From Minisyncoccota bacterium (lineage in GTDB: Bacteria > Patescibacteriota > Minisyncoccia > Minisyncoccales > Minisyncoccaceae), in NCBI GenBank assembly GCA_028703995.1, contig JAQVLU010000008.1, positions 1-14,289 of the forward strand: 14,289 bases of DNA, written 5' to 3'. Within the stretch, counting starts at the first letter, position 1; every line of letters begins with the position of its first letter. Shown one piece after another: positions 4,779-11,094 of this stretch. Both the position numbers and the translations under genes were made by a program. The notes below the pieces were generated by a model. It had not been told where the DNA came from and did not search any database. It was given only the letters and a program-made list of their open reading frames with translations.

Positions 4779-7162
4779 AATCCACAATCTTTACCTATAA
4801 AACATTTAACCTCTTTCTCTTTAAGAAAACATTTATTAGCGTATAGAAAACCGTCTTTAGTATAAACAGGTTCTATTTCTTCATTGCAAATTTCTTTTAA
4901 GCATCCTGAAAAAGAATTTCTTTTCTTGTTTAAATATTGATTTAATTCTTCTTTGTCTAAATTATCAATTGTCCCGTCTTTATTCAAATCAGCAAAAAGA
5001 AACTTCTCTTTTTCTGTTAATAAAAGGTTCATATTGTTTTCTAAATATTCGTAATCTAAAATAGTGATAAATCCATCTTCGTCTAAATCTCCTAAATTAT
5101 CACAAGGTGAAGCAAGTTTTGTTTTTTCATAATTTAAGAACATATCTCCTGTTTTTATAGAAGAAAGCTCTATCGCTTCCCTTTCTCCTTCACTTAAATA
5201 AACAATCTTGTTAACGATAAAATTAACAAGAGCTGTGTCATTTATAGCACGAGCATCAAATTCAATTTTAATCCAAGAGGGAGTATTTTTTTTAATTTTG
5301 ATCATTCCGTCGCTTGTTGGCTCACCGCTACTTAAAAGTTTTAAATTATCAAGAGAAATGTTCCCATCTCGCTCAATTTTTAAATATATTCCCGAAGAAT
5401 CATCGTCTTGATTTGTATTTACTTTAGCCCTGATGAGAGCATCTCCATCAATTGAGTCTAAATAAAAAGTAATTGCAACATGCTTACTTTTGTCTTCATT
5501 CAAAGTAACGTTAACAAAAGCGTTCTCATATATCTTTGGAGCGAAAGTTTTAGAACAAACAGAAAAAGCTTCTTTTTTTTGAAGATATCTTTTAATTTCA
5601 ATCGCATCAATTAAATTAACTTCTCCGTTTGAAGAAACATCAGCTCTTTTGAATTCTTCTTCAGTTAATTCTTTTTCCTCAGTGATGTAAGAAATATCTT
5701 TTTCGTCAATTAATGAATCATTGTTAATATCTCCATAAGAATCACAAATCAAATTATCTTTAATATAATTTAAATAAAATCTTGAACTTTCACTTAATAA
5801 AGAAAGGTTTGTTTCCACCCCCTCTTCGTTCAAGTAATTAATTCCGTCAATAAAAACTTTTGAATACACTGGCTTTTCTTTTGCTTTTAATTTAAGTTCA
5901 ATAGAAAGCCATGTTGTCTTTCCTTTTTCTAAAAAGAAATAGCCGTCTTCTTTAATAATAGCTCCTGTACTAAAAGTAGCTTCTTCTACTTTGACATTCT
6001 CTTCATTTAAAATATTCAAAAAAGAAAGGTCTGATTTTAAATAAACATCACCCTTGTCGGCAGAAATGTCTAAATTAAGACTTATTTCTGCTTCTAATTT
6101 TCCTTTATCTTGAGTAATATTAAAGTTTTTGCTAGATATTTTAGGAGCAAAACCAACCTTTACTGGTGGAAGATAATTGCACACTTCAAAAGAATTTGCA
6201 TTTCCATAAATAAAGCTTAAAAGAATATTTTTATCTTCTTCATCAACTTTATTATCATTGTTTAAATCTCCGTTTTTTTGTTTATTATTTTCTACCGCTC
6301 CAAAATCAAAATAATCTAAATCATTCTCATTTATAAAACCATCTTCATTTAAGTCTCCAAAATTATCACAAGGAGATTTTTTGTCTTCTTTTTCAATCAG
6401 TAAAGAATAGCTTCCTAAGATTTCTTCGAATCTCATCGACTCAATATTTTCATCGTACTTTATTAAAGAATCATTTTTAGAATACATCGAGAATAAAAAA
6501 CTGATACAAAAACCTTCTTTTTCTAAAATATAATTTTTATAATCAATCTTTGTCTCTAAATTATTTCCGAAACTTAAATCATTTGTAGAAGAAATCAATT
6601 TAAAAACATTTCCCTTAACATTTACCTCTTTTGTTTCTTTAACCTTTGAATAAAAAGAGGTGTCTAAACAATAATTACCCGAATTAATTTCTAATTTTTT
6701 ATAAAATAAATTTGTATTGTTTCTTTCCTTTGGCAGTTCAATAAAATCATCATTTATCTTTGAACCGCTAGGTAAAGACAAGCTAAAGCCTAACTTTTCA
6801 TTATTGTAAGAAACTTTTACATCATCCTTAAGGCATTTATATCCATCCCACTCAAACTTTTCCTTAACACAAAAACTAGCCGTAAGATTATATGGGTAAT
6901 CAAGACAGGCTCCAAGATGAGCAAGAGTTTCTTTCTCTTGCTTTAAAAGACATTCATTAGTAAACGTTTTTCCTGACTCTGAACAAACAGGAAGATAAAC
7001 ATTACTGCAAGTAACTTTCTTTTTAGATAAAAGGTTAGAAATAAAATCCTTAAGATCAGAAAAAGAACAAGAACTTAAATCATTCAAAGAACAAGCGGAA
7101 ACAGTGGAAAAATTTAAAGTTAAAAATAAGGTTAAGGAAATTAGAAAGATTTTTTTATTCAT
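4775..7162 (-). CDS. Large exported Kazal / beta-sandwich / dockerin-like multidomain protein
   Basis: A 795-residue exported protein. Signal peptide 1-23 (KK, hydrophobic core, VSA then C24). Domains: Kazal-like (52-86; C52, C60, C71, C86); a Cys-containing region (98-110); a domain opening with LGFSLSLPSG (124-133) and running to about 250; dockerin-like module 1 (265-328); beta-sandwich A (337-466); dockerin-like 2 (473-536); beta-sandwich B (539-678); dockerin-like 3 (687-754); degenerate Kazal-like tail (759-793). Each dockerin-like module has two EF-hand loops (D270/N272/D274/D281 and D299/N301/D303/D310; D478/N480/D482/D489 and D508/S510/N512/D519; D692/D694/D696/D703 and D725/N727/D729/D736) and is bounded by a Cys at each end. 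All 20 cysteines can be assigned to neighbouring pairs, implying oxidative folding outside the cytosol. Probable roles are calcium-stabilised surface adhesion or protease inhibition; no catalytic site is visible. It is the first gene of the seven-gene operon. VSAC also fits a lipobox. Confidence 0.85.
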   Translation of the reverse strand: MNKKIFLISLTLFLTLNFSTVSACSLNDLSSCSFSDLKDFISNLLSKKKVTCSNVYLPVCSESGKTFTNECLLKQEKETLAHLGACLDYPYNLTASFCVKEKFEWDGYKCLKDDVKVSYNNEKLGFSLSLPSGSKINDDFIELPKERNNTNLFYKKLEINSGNYCLDTSFYSKVKETKEVNVKGNVFKLISSTNDLSFGNNLETKIDYKNYILEKEGFCISFLFSMYSKNDSLIKYDENIESMRFEEILGSYSLLIEKEDKKSPCDNFGDLNEDGFINENDLDYFDFGAVENNKQKNGDLNNDNKVDEEDKNILLSFIYGNANSFEVCNYLPPVKVGFAPKISSKNFNITQDKGKLEAEISLNLDISADKGDVYLKSDLSFLNILNEENVKVEEATFSTGAIIKEDGYFFLEKGKTTWLSIELKLKAKEKPVYSKVFIDGINYLNEEGVETNLSLLSESSRFYLNYIKDNLICDSYGDINNDSLIDEKDISYITEEKELTEEEFKRADVSSNGEVNLIDAIEIKRYLQKKEAFSVCSKTFAPKIYENAFVNVTLNEDKSKHVAITFYLDSIDGDALIRAKVNTNQDDDSSGIYLKIERDGNISLDNLKLLSSGEPTSDGMIKIKKNTPSWIKIEFDARAINDTALVNFIVNKIVYLSEGEREAIELSSIKTGDMFLNYEKTKLASPCDNLGDLDEDGFITILDYEYLENNMNLLLTEKEKFLFADLNKDGTIDNLDKEELNQYLNKKRNSFSGCLKEICNEEIEPVYTKDGFLYANKCFLKEKEVKCFIGKDCGL
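4784..4888 (-). other. C-terminal degenerate Kazal-like module (protein domain)
   Basis: Residues 759-793. C759, Y767, C778 and C793 sit at exactly the spacings of C52, C60, C71 and C86 in the N-terminal Kazal-like module (8, 11, 15), and the PV before Y767, the DG after it, and N776 before the third landmark (C778) match Kazal positions. Y767 replaces a core cysteine, and an extra C787 lies six residues before C793. The module ends two residues before the stop. Confidence 0.6.
4901..5104 (-). repeat. Dockerin-like module 3, cysteine-bracketed (protein domain)
   Basis: Residues 687-754, opening CDNLGD and closing SFSGC. Loop 1 is D692-L-D694-E-D696-G-F-I-T-I-L-D703 and loop 2 D725-L-N727-K-D729-G-T-I-D-N-L-D736; both are canonical. 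It is closest to module 1 in the opening motif (SPCDN followed by GDL). Confidence 0.82.
5129..5548 (-). repeat. Beta-sandwich repeat B (protein domain)
   Basis: Residues 539-678, from FAPKIY to MFLNY. Landmarks matching repeat A: GDALI (573-577) with GDVYL, KNTPSWIKIEF (625-635) with KGKTTWLSIEL, and FIVNKIVYL (648-656) with VFIDGINYL. Overall identity is low, so any duplication is old or the two modules were recruited separately from one family. Confidence 0.6.
5555..5746 (-). repeat. Dockerin-like module 2, cysteine-bracketed (protein domain)
   Basis: Residues 473-536, opening CDSYGD and closing AFSVC. Loop 1 is D478-I-N480-N-D482-S-L-I-D-E-K-D489. Loop 2 is more diverged, D508-V-S510-S-N512-G-E-V-N-L-I-D519, with Ser and Asn at the second and third ligand positions. 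An acidic helix (TEEKELTEEEF, 494-504) separates the loops. Confidence 0.8.
5765..6154 (-). repeat. Beta-sandwich repeat A (protein domain)
   Basis: Residues 337-466, from GFAPKIS to FYLNY. Alternating hydrophobic strands include GDVYL (371-375), KGKTTWLSIEL (413-423) and VFIDGINYL (436-444). It lines up with repeat B through the same landmarks in the same order. The fold is inferred from strand pattern; a cohesin-like or generic surface beta-sandwich identity cannot be settled without profile search. Confidence 0.6.
6179..6370 (-). repeat. Dockerin-like module 1, cysteine-bracketed (protein domain)
   Basis: Residues 265-328. It opens with CDNFGD and closes with SFEVC. Loop 1 runs D270-L-N272-E-D274-G-F-I-N-E-N-D281 and loop 2 D299-L-N301-N-D303-N-K-V-D-E-E-D310, both with Asp at loop position 12 as in type I dockerins rather than the Glu of calmodulin-type EF hands. 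Calcium binding is inferred from these ligands. Confidence 0.82.
6905..7009 (-). other. N-terminal Kazal-like module (protein domain)
   Basis: Residues 52-86 of the exported protein. C52-x7-C60-x10-C71 with LPVC before and ESGKTFTNEC after is the Kazal core; C86 follows 15 residues later. Aligned to classical Kazal domains these are cysteines 2, 3, 4 and 6, so the pairs 2-4 and 3-6 survive while cysteines 1 and 5, which pair with each other, are both missing. By family convention the P1 contact residue would be N54. Inhibitory activity is not shown by the sequence; many Kazal-like modules only bind. Confidence 0.75.
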
Positions 7163-7188
7163 ATTATTTTATTTAATTATTTTCTTTT

Positions 7189-7217
7189 ATTATCACCTTT
7201 TTTAGCAAAAAAAACAA
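7189..7217 (-). promoter_or_regulatory. Sigma-70-type promoter of the seven-gene operon
   Basis: On the minus strand TTGTTT (7217-7212), a 17-bp spacer and GATAAT (7194-7189) match the -35/-10 layout. Transcription would begin near 7182, leaving about 20 nt before the ATG at 7162. That leader is A/T only apart from one G and has no Shine-Dalgarno. It is back to back with the mltG promoter, the two -35 elements lying 2 bp apart. Confidence 0.55.
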
Positions 7218-7219
7218 TA

Positions 7220-7247
7220 TTGAAAAATAATCAAAATATATTACAAT
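7220..7247 (+). promoter_or_regulatory. Sigma-70-type promoter of mltG, leaderless layout
   Basis: TTGAAA (7220-7225), a 16-bp spacer and TACAAT (7242-7247). The -10 ends 6 nt before the mltG ATG at 7254, so initiation 7 nt downstream would fall on the A of the start codon, giving a leaderless or nearly leaderless message. No ribosome-binding motif is present in the gap. Confidence 0.55.
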
Positions 7248-7253
7248 AAATCT

Positions 7254-8195
7254 ATGCGAATTTCAAAAAAACAAATCATAGTCTTTTTTATTAGTCTTTT
7301 TTTAATCTTTTGTTTCTTCAATCTTATTAAAACGCCTTCTTTTATAGAAGACACTTTTATTATTAAAGAAGGAGAAACCTTAAAAACAATTTCTAAGAAT
7401 TTAAAAGAACAAGGATTTATTTCAAACAGTAGTCTTTTTTATTTTACCTTTTATCTAACTAAAGACGCTACTTCTATCAAAGCCGGAGCGTATAATCTAA
7501 ACTCTTCTTTAGGTATTTTTGGAATAATAGAGCAAATAATGTCCTATAATACCATTTCAGAAAAAATAACTATTATTGAAGGATGGACCATCAACGATAT
7601 CGCTTTATACTTAGAGCAAAGAGGCCTTTTTCCAAAAGAAGACTTTATAAACGCTAGCAATAAAGACTACTCTTCTTCTTTCCCTTTCTTAAATGATTAC
7701 CCTTTAGAAGGATTTCTTTTTCCAGACACTTATTTCATAAATAGAACCGATACTCCAGAAACAATTATTGAAAAAATGCTTTCTAATTTTGAAATAAAAG
7801 TTTTGAAAGATATAGGAAGTGTAGACAACTTTTATGAAACATTAATCTTAAGTTCTATCTTAGAAAGAGAAGTAGTTCTTTTTGAAGATAAACAAAAAGT
7901 GGCTTATCTTCTTTTGAAAAGATTAGACGCTAAAATGCTTCTTCAAGTTGACGCTACTGTTCTTTACGCCAACAATAATGTTTTTGATAGTGAAATAGAT
8001 TCTCCTTTCAATACTTATAAATACCTTGGTCTTCCTCCTAATCCAATATCTAACCCAGGAATTGAAAGCATTAAAGCATCCTTAAACCCTTTAAGTAATA
8101 ATTACTGGTATTATCTTTCTTCAAAAGACGGACAAACCATTTTTAGTTATAATTTTGAAGAACATAAAAGAAATAAAGCTCTTTATTTAAGATAA
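7254..8195 (+). CDS. mltG: Endolytic murein transglycosylase MltG
   Basis: A 313-residue inner-membrane enzyme that cuts nascent glycan strands and terminates peptidoglycan polymerisation. N-terminal transmembrane segment 7-24; a LysM-like region (IIKEGETLKTISKNL, 36-50); then the YceG/MltG catalytic domain with EGFLFPDTY (152-160), SSILERE (200-206) carrying the expected catalytic Glu at E204, LQVDATVLYA (230-239), SPFNTYKYLGLPP (250-262), ISNPGIESIKASLNP (265-279), and the C-terminal YYLSSKDGQTIFS...EEH block. All core motifs are present and length is near the family norm, so it should be active. It is monocistronic here, divergent from the exported-protein operon and overlapping rarA tail to tail by 9 nt. 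It is also the best evidence that the organism is a walled bacterium. Confidence 0.96.
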   Translation: MRISKKQIIVFFISLFLIFCFFNLIKTPSFIEDTFIIKEGETLKTISKNLKEQGFISNSSLFYFTFYLTKDATSIKAGAYNLNSSLGIFGIIEQIMSYNTISEKITIIEGWTINDIALYLEQRGLFPKEDFINASNKDYSSSFPFLNDYPLEGFLFPDTYFINRTDTPETIIEKMLSNFEIKVLKDIGSVDNFYETLILSSILEREVVLFEDKQKVAYLLLKRLDAKMLLQVDATVLYANNNVFDSEIDSPFNTYKYLGLPPNPISNPGIESIKASLNPLSNNYWYYLSSKDGQTIFSYNFEEHKRNKALYLR

Positions 8196-9308
8196 ATATT
8201 TTCTTCCTTTTATTCTCTCTGGTAAAAAATCAATATAATCTTCCTTCTCTTCAAAACTTTTATCATTTCTTAAGTGAAGTGGTATTTTAAGATTACCATA
8301 CCTTAAAACATCCATTTCAACTTTTTTCAAAGCTTCAGGAATAGTTCTTGATTTCTTGTTACGACACATATAGACTACTCCCTGAGCTAAATTAAGTGTA
8401 CATTCTGGTATTCCAATAAAATGGCAAGCATTAAAAACAGCTACCGCTTGATTTAGGGCTAAAGAGTTTTGAAGACCGATGTCTTCTGAAGCAAAAACAA
8501 TTAATCTTCGAGCAATATATAAAGGATCTTCCCCTGCATCAAGCATTCGCATTAAATAATAAAGAGCGGCATTTTCTTCTCCTGCTCTCATTGATTTAAT
8601 TAAAGCTGAAATTAAGTCGTGATGCTCTTTTCCATTTTTATCGTAATAAAGATTTTGTTTTTGGAAAGCTTCTTTAATGTCTTTTTCTTCTACTTTTTTA
8701 TTTAAAGAAGAAGCGTAATCTAAAATATTCAAAGCAACTCGAGCGTCTCCATTGCTCATTTCTTTTAAAAATTTAATTGCTTTTTTATCAATTTTAATTT
8801 TTTGTTTTAAAATCGCTCTCTTAACAATCTTCTCTATTTCTTCTTCTTTTAATTTTTCAAAAAGAAATACTCGGCACCTTGAAAGAAGAGCGGAATTAAC
8901 TTCAAAAGAAGGATTTTCCGTTGTCGCTCCAATCAAAATTATTGTTCCGTTCTCAATATATGGAAGAAGACCGTCTTGTTGCTTTTTGTTCCATCTATGA
9001 ATTTCGTCTATAAAAAGAATCGTCTTCTCGCTCAATCTTTTATTAATTTCTGCTCTTTCAACAATTAATTTCAAATCTTTTACTCCAGAAGAAACAGCGC
9101 TTAATTGTTCAAAATGATATTTTGTTTGTTTAGCAATTATTTTTGCAAGTGTTGTTTTTCCTGTTCCTGGTGGTCCATAAAAAATCATTGAGGGAATATT
9201 ATCTTGCTTGATCGCTTTTTTAAGTAAACTTTCTTTCCCTAATATTTTTTCTTGCCCTACAAAATCTTCTATTTTTTCAGGTCTTAATTCTTCTGCAAGT
9301 AATTTCAT
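8187..9308 (-). CDS. rarA: Replication-associated recombination protein A (RarA/MgsA AAA+ ATPase)
   Basis: A 373-residue AAA+ clamp-loader-like ATPase acting at stalled forks and ssDNA gaps. Visible: the N-terminal AEELRPEKIEDFVGQE signature (5-20), Walker A GPPGTGKT (45-52), Walker B ILFIDEIH (97-104) followed by RWNKKQQD (105-112), sensor 1 GATTENP (127-133), arginine finger in LLSRCRV (R144), then the family-specific C-terminal region with DAGEDPLYIARRLI and PLHLRN. Somewhat shorter than the ~450 residues of E. coli RarA. The ATG overlaps the EndoQ-like stop by 4 nt (ATGA), so translation is probably coupled. It is the last gene of its operon; its 3' end overlaps mltG with no visible terminator. 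Confidence 0.96.
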   Translation of the reverse strand: MKLLAEELRPEKIEDFVGQEKILGKESLLKKAIKQDNIPSMIFYGPPGTGKTTLAKIIAKQTKYHFEQLSAVSSGVKDLKLIVERAEINKRLSEKTILFIDEIHRWNKKQQDGLLPYIENGTIILIGATTENPSFEVNSALLSRCRVFLFEKLKEEEIEKIVKRAILKQKIKIDKKAIKFLKEMSNGDARVALNILDYASSLNKKVEEKDIKEAFQKQNLYYDKNGKEHHDLISALIKSMRAGEENAALYYLMRMLDAGEDPLYIARRLIVFASEDIGLQNSLALNQAVAVFNACHFIGIPECTLNLAQGVVYMCRNKKSRTIPEALKKVEMDVLRYGNLKIPLHLRNDKSFEEKEDYIDFLPERIKGRKYLS

Positions 9309-10522
9309 AATAGTGTTTTTTGAGGAATTATTTTCTTAACTTTTTCTCCATATATTTTAACTTTTCCGAATTCTCCATCATAGCCAGGAATAATTAAAAG
9401 ATCTCCTAATCTTACTTTTTCAATTGCTAAGGCAACGCTTTGATTTACTTTTTTAATTTTAGAAATATCTTCATAAAGTAAAATATTAAATTCTGATTTG
9501 AATTCTTGAATTAATTTTTGATACTCCTCTTCCACTTTTTTAGATAAAATTCCTACTTTTAAAACTTCTCCAATAATTTCTTTTAAAGGAACTAAATTTT
9601 TAAAAGAATATCCTTCAGGTTCTTTTAAATCAGAAAGTTTTTTTATTCTACTTGAAACACCAATTGTTAAAGGTTTTCCACAAACAGGACAAAGTCCACC
9701 ATAAGTATAGGTTTCTTCTGGACTTAAACTAATTTCACAATTCCTATGACCATCATTAAAATATTTTCCTTCTTCTGGAAAAAATTCAATCGTTTCAAAA
9801 TCTTTTTCTTTTATTTTTTTAATAATAGATTCGTAATTAAAATTTGTTTCAAAAACATTCGCTTCTCTTCCAAGTTTATCTAAAGAATGCGCGTCCGAAT
9901 TTGAAATAAGTGCTCTTTTTCGACACTCTTCCATTTTCAAAAGCATTTCTGGATTTGCTGAAAGGCCAGTCTCGTAAGCATAAATATATTCTTCTAGCTC
10001 CTCAAAACAATCTTTAATAGAATCAAATCCTGACTTTGAACCATATAGACCAAAAAAAGGGGTCATGATATGCGCTGGGATAACTAAAACTTCTTTTGAA
10101 ATGTTTAAAATTATTTTTAAAAATTCTTTTGCATCTAATTTAAGAATTGGTCTTCCGTCAGAACTCAAATTATATTTTTCTGAAAGCTTCTTATTAATTT
10201 TTTCCGTAGTTTCTAAATTTGGAGAAATTAAAATTAAATGAATTTTTCTTGTTTTATTGAACTTTTTATAAATTAAACTTACTTCCCCTGTGAACACAAA
10301 CTTTGAAGAATTATCTATTCCTTTTAATGAATAAAAATTAGACTTATCTAAAATTAATTTACTTTTTAATTCAGAAAACCAGAGAGGGTGAGTAAAATCT
10401 CCCGTTCCAATAACATCAATTCCTTTAATGACTCCGAACTTTCCTATTTCTTCTAAATTCATCTTCGGGCTAACCGCCCTTGAATACTTAGAATGTATAT
10501 GAAAATCAGCAATTATTCTCAT
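9305..10522 (-). CDS. Endonuclease Q family protein (PHP domain plus zinc finger, TIGR00375-like)
   Basis: A 405-residue member of the family whose archaeal members cut DNA 5' to deaminated bases (uracil, hypoxanthine) and AP sites. The PHP domain carries H8 and H10 (FHIHS), D42 (GTGDF), E80 (FTGEVS), H151 (PAHIMTP), E184 (YETGLS) and D210/H212 (SNSDAHS). A zinc-binding insert follows with H259 and C262 (DGHRNC) and C278/C281 (CPVCGKPLT), then a C-terminal helical region with an HhH-like QSVALAIEKVRLGD (361-374). Some databases label relatives as UvrD helicase, but no helicase motif is present. It lies between the SLOG protein and rarA with ATGA overlaps at both ends, supporting a DNA-repair operon. 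Strand-cleavage specificity in bacteria of this kind is inferred from the family only. Confidence 0.88.
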   Translation of the reverse strand: MRIIADFHIHSKYSRAVSPKMNLEEIGKFGVIKGIDVIGTGDFTHPLWFSELKSKLILDKSNFYSLKGIDNSSKFVFTGEVSLIYKKFNKTRKIHLILISPNLETTEKINKKLSEKYNLSSDGRPILKLDAKEFLKIILNISKEVLVIPAHIMTPFFGLYGSKSGFDSIKDCFEELEEYIYAYETGLSANPEMLLKMEECRKRALISNSDAHSLDKLGREANVFETNFNYESIIKKIKEKDFETIEFFPEEGKYFNDGHRNCEISLSPEETYTYGGLCPVCGKPLTIGVSSRIKKLSDLKEPEGYSFKNLVPLKEIIGEVLKVGILSKKVEEEYQKLIQEFKSEFNILLYEDISKIKKVNQSVALAIEKVRLGDLLIIPGYDGEFGKVKIYGEKVKKIIPQKTLL

Positions 10523-11094
10523 TTTTTTATTTTTTTCTCTTTCTTTATCAGTTCACCAATTATTTCTTTTAATAATTTTTTAGGATCGTTATTAAAAAAT
10601 ATCTCGGCTTTAGGTTTCTTTTTTATTCCTCGAAGAAACTCTTTTGCTTTGTCAGCAATTCCTCCCGTACCTTCTAAAACACCAATTACTTTTCCAGTTT
10701 CAAAAGCAGTTAAAAATTCATGCATTGTTCCTGTTTCTCCTGAAATAATAATTACAGCTTCGGAAGCTTTTGTCATAATAACATCTCTTCCAGCATAATC
10801 TTCTCCTGTATAAACAATAACATCATAAGGATCTATTGGGAGTCTATATGATTTAACATGCTCACTTTTAGATATTGCTGGAGAAAAACCTAAATTAAAT
10901 CCTCCTGCTTCTCTGTTTGCGCAAGAAACAACAAAAGGAATCCCGTCTGTTGCTCCAGAAATAACAATACATTTATTTTTTGCAAGCTCTTTTCCAAGCT
11001 CTAAAGCTTTTTCTTTAGTTCCCTTGGCACAGATTTTCATATTAGAAGAACCAGAAACTGCAATATCGTACTTAAAGTTAAATTTACTTTTCAT
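10519..11094 (-). CDS. SLOG-fold, TIGR00725/LOG-like nucleotide-binding protein
   Basis: A 191-residue Rossmann-like protein. After an N-terminal strand (IAVSGSS, 11-17) come the SGATDGIP segment (46-53), SCANREAGGFNLGFSPA (57-73) and the SGETGTMHE loop (118-126) corresponding to the PGGxGTxxE signature of LOG/lysine-decarboxylase-like and TIGR00725 proteins. Superfamily members bind nucleotides or nucleotide-linked ligands; some are cytokinin-type nucleoside-5'-monophosphate phosphoribohydrolases. The exact activity is unknown here. The basic tail (KKEKKIKK) is unremarkable. The gene overlaps the methyltransferase by 11 nt and the EndoQ-like gene by 4 nt. Its place beside repair genes is suggestive but not proof of a shared job. 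Confidence 0.78.
   Translation of the reverse strand: MKSKFNFKYDIAVSGSSNMKICAKGTKEKALELGKELAKNKCIVISGATDGIPFVVSCANREAGGFNLGFSPAISKSEHVKSYRLPIDPYDVIVYTGEDYAGRDVIMTKASEAVIIISGETGTMHEFLTAFETGKVIGVLEGTGGIADKAKEFLRGIKKKPKAEIFFNNDPKKLLKEIIGELIKKEKKIKK

Noticed and set aside
4779..4787. TTG start for the hydrolase-like gene
   Set aside because: The ATG three codons later forms the ATGA overlap seen at three other junctions.
5208..5411. Plus-strand open frame antisense to the exported protein
   Set aside because: No motif, no promoter or ribosome site, and entirely inside beta-sandwich repeat B.
7163..7253. Possible tRNA, small RNA or riboswitch in the main intergenic gap
   Set aside because: Only 91 bp, nearly all A/T, with no stable stem; the two opposing promoters account for it.
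8752..9000. Plus-strand open frame antisense to rarA
   Set aside because: It covers the RarA Walker B and sensor regions; no independent support.
3064..10521. Alternative genetic code with TGA read as glycine
   Set aside because: Genes end on TGA at 3064, 4053, 4775, 9305 and 10519, each at the expected family length and coupled to the next start.
9305..10522. UvrD-type helicase annotation for the EndoQ-like gene
   Set aside because: No Walker A or helicase motifs; PHP ligands and a CPVC zinc finger are present instead.
10493..10798. Plus-strand open frame antisense to the SLOG-fold gene
   Set aside because: Hydrophobic-looking translation arises from complementing Lys/Glu/Gly codons; no start signal.
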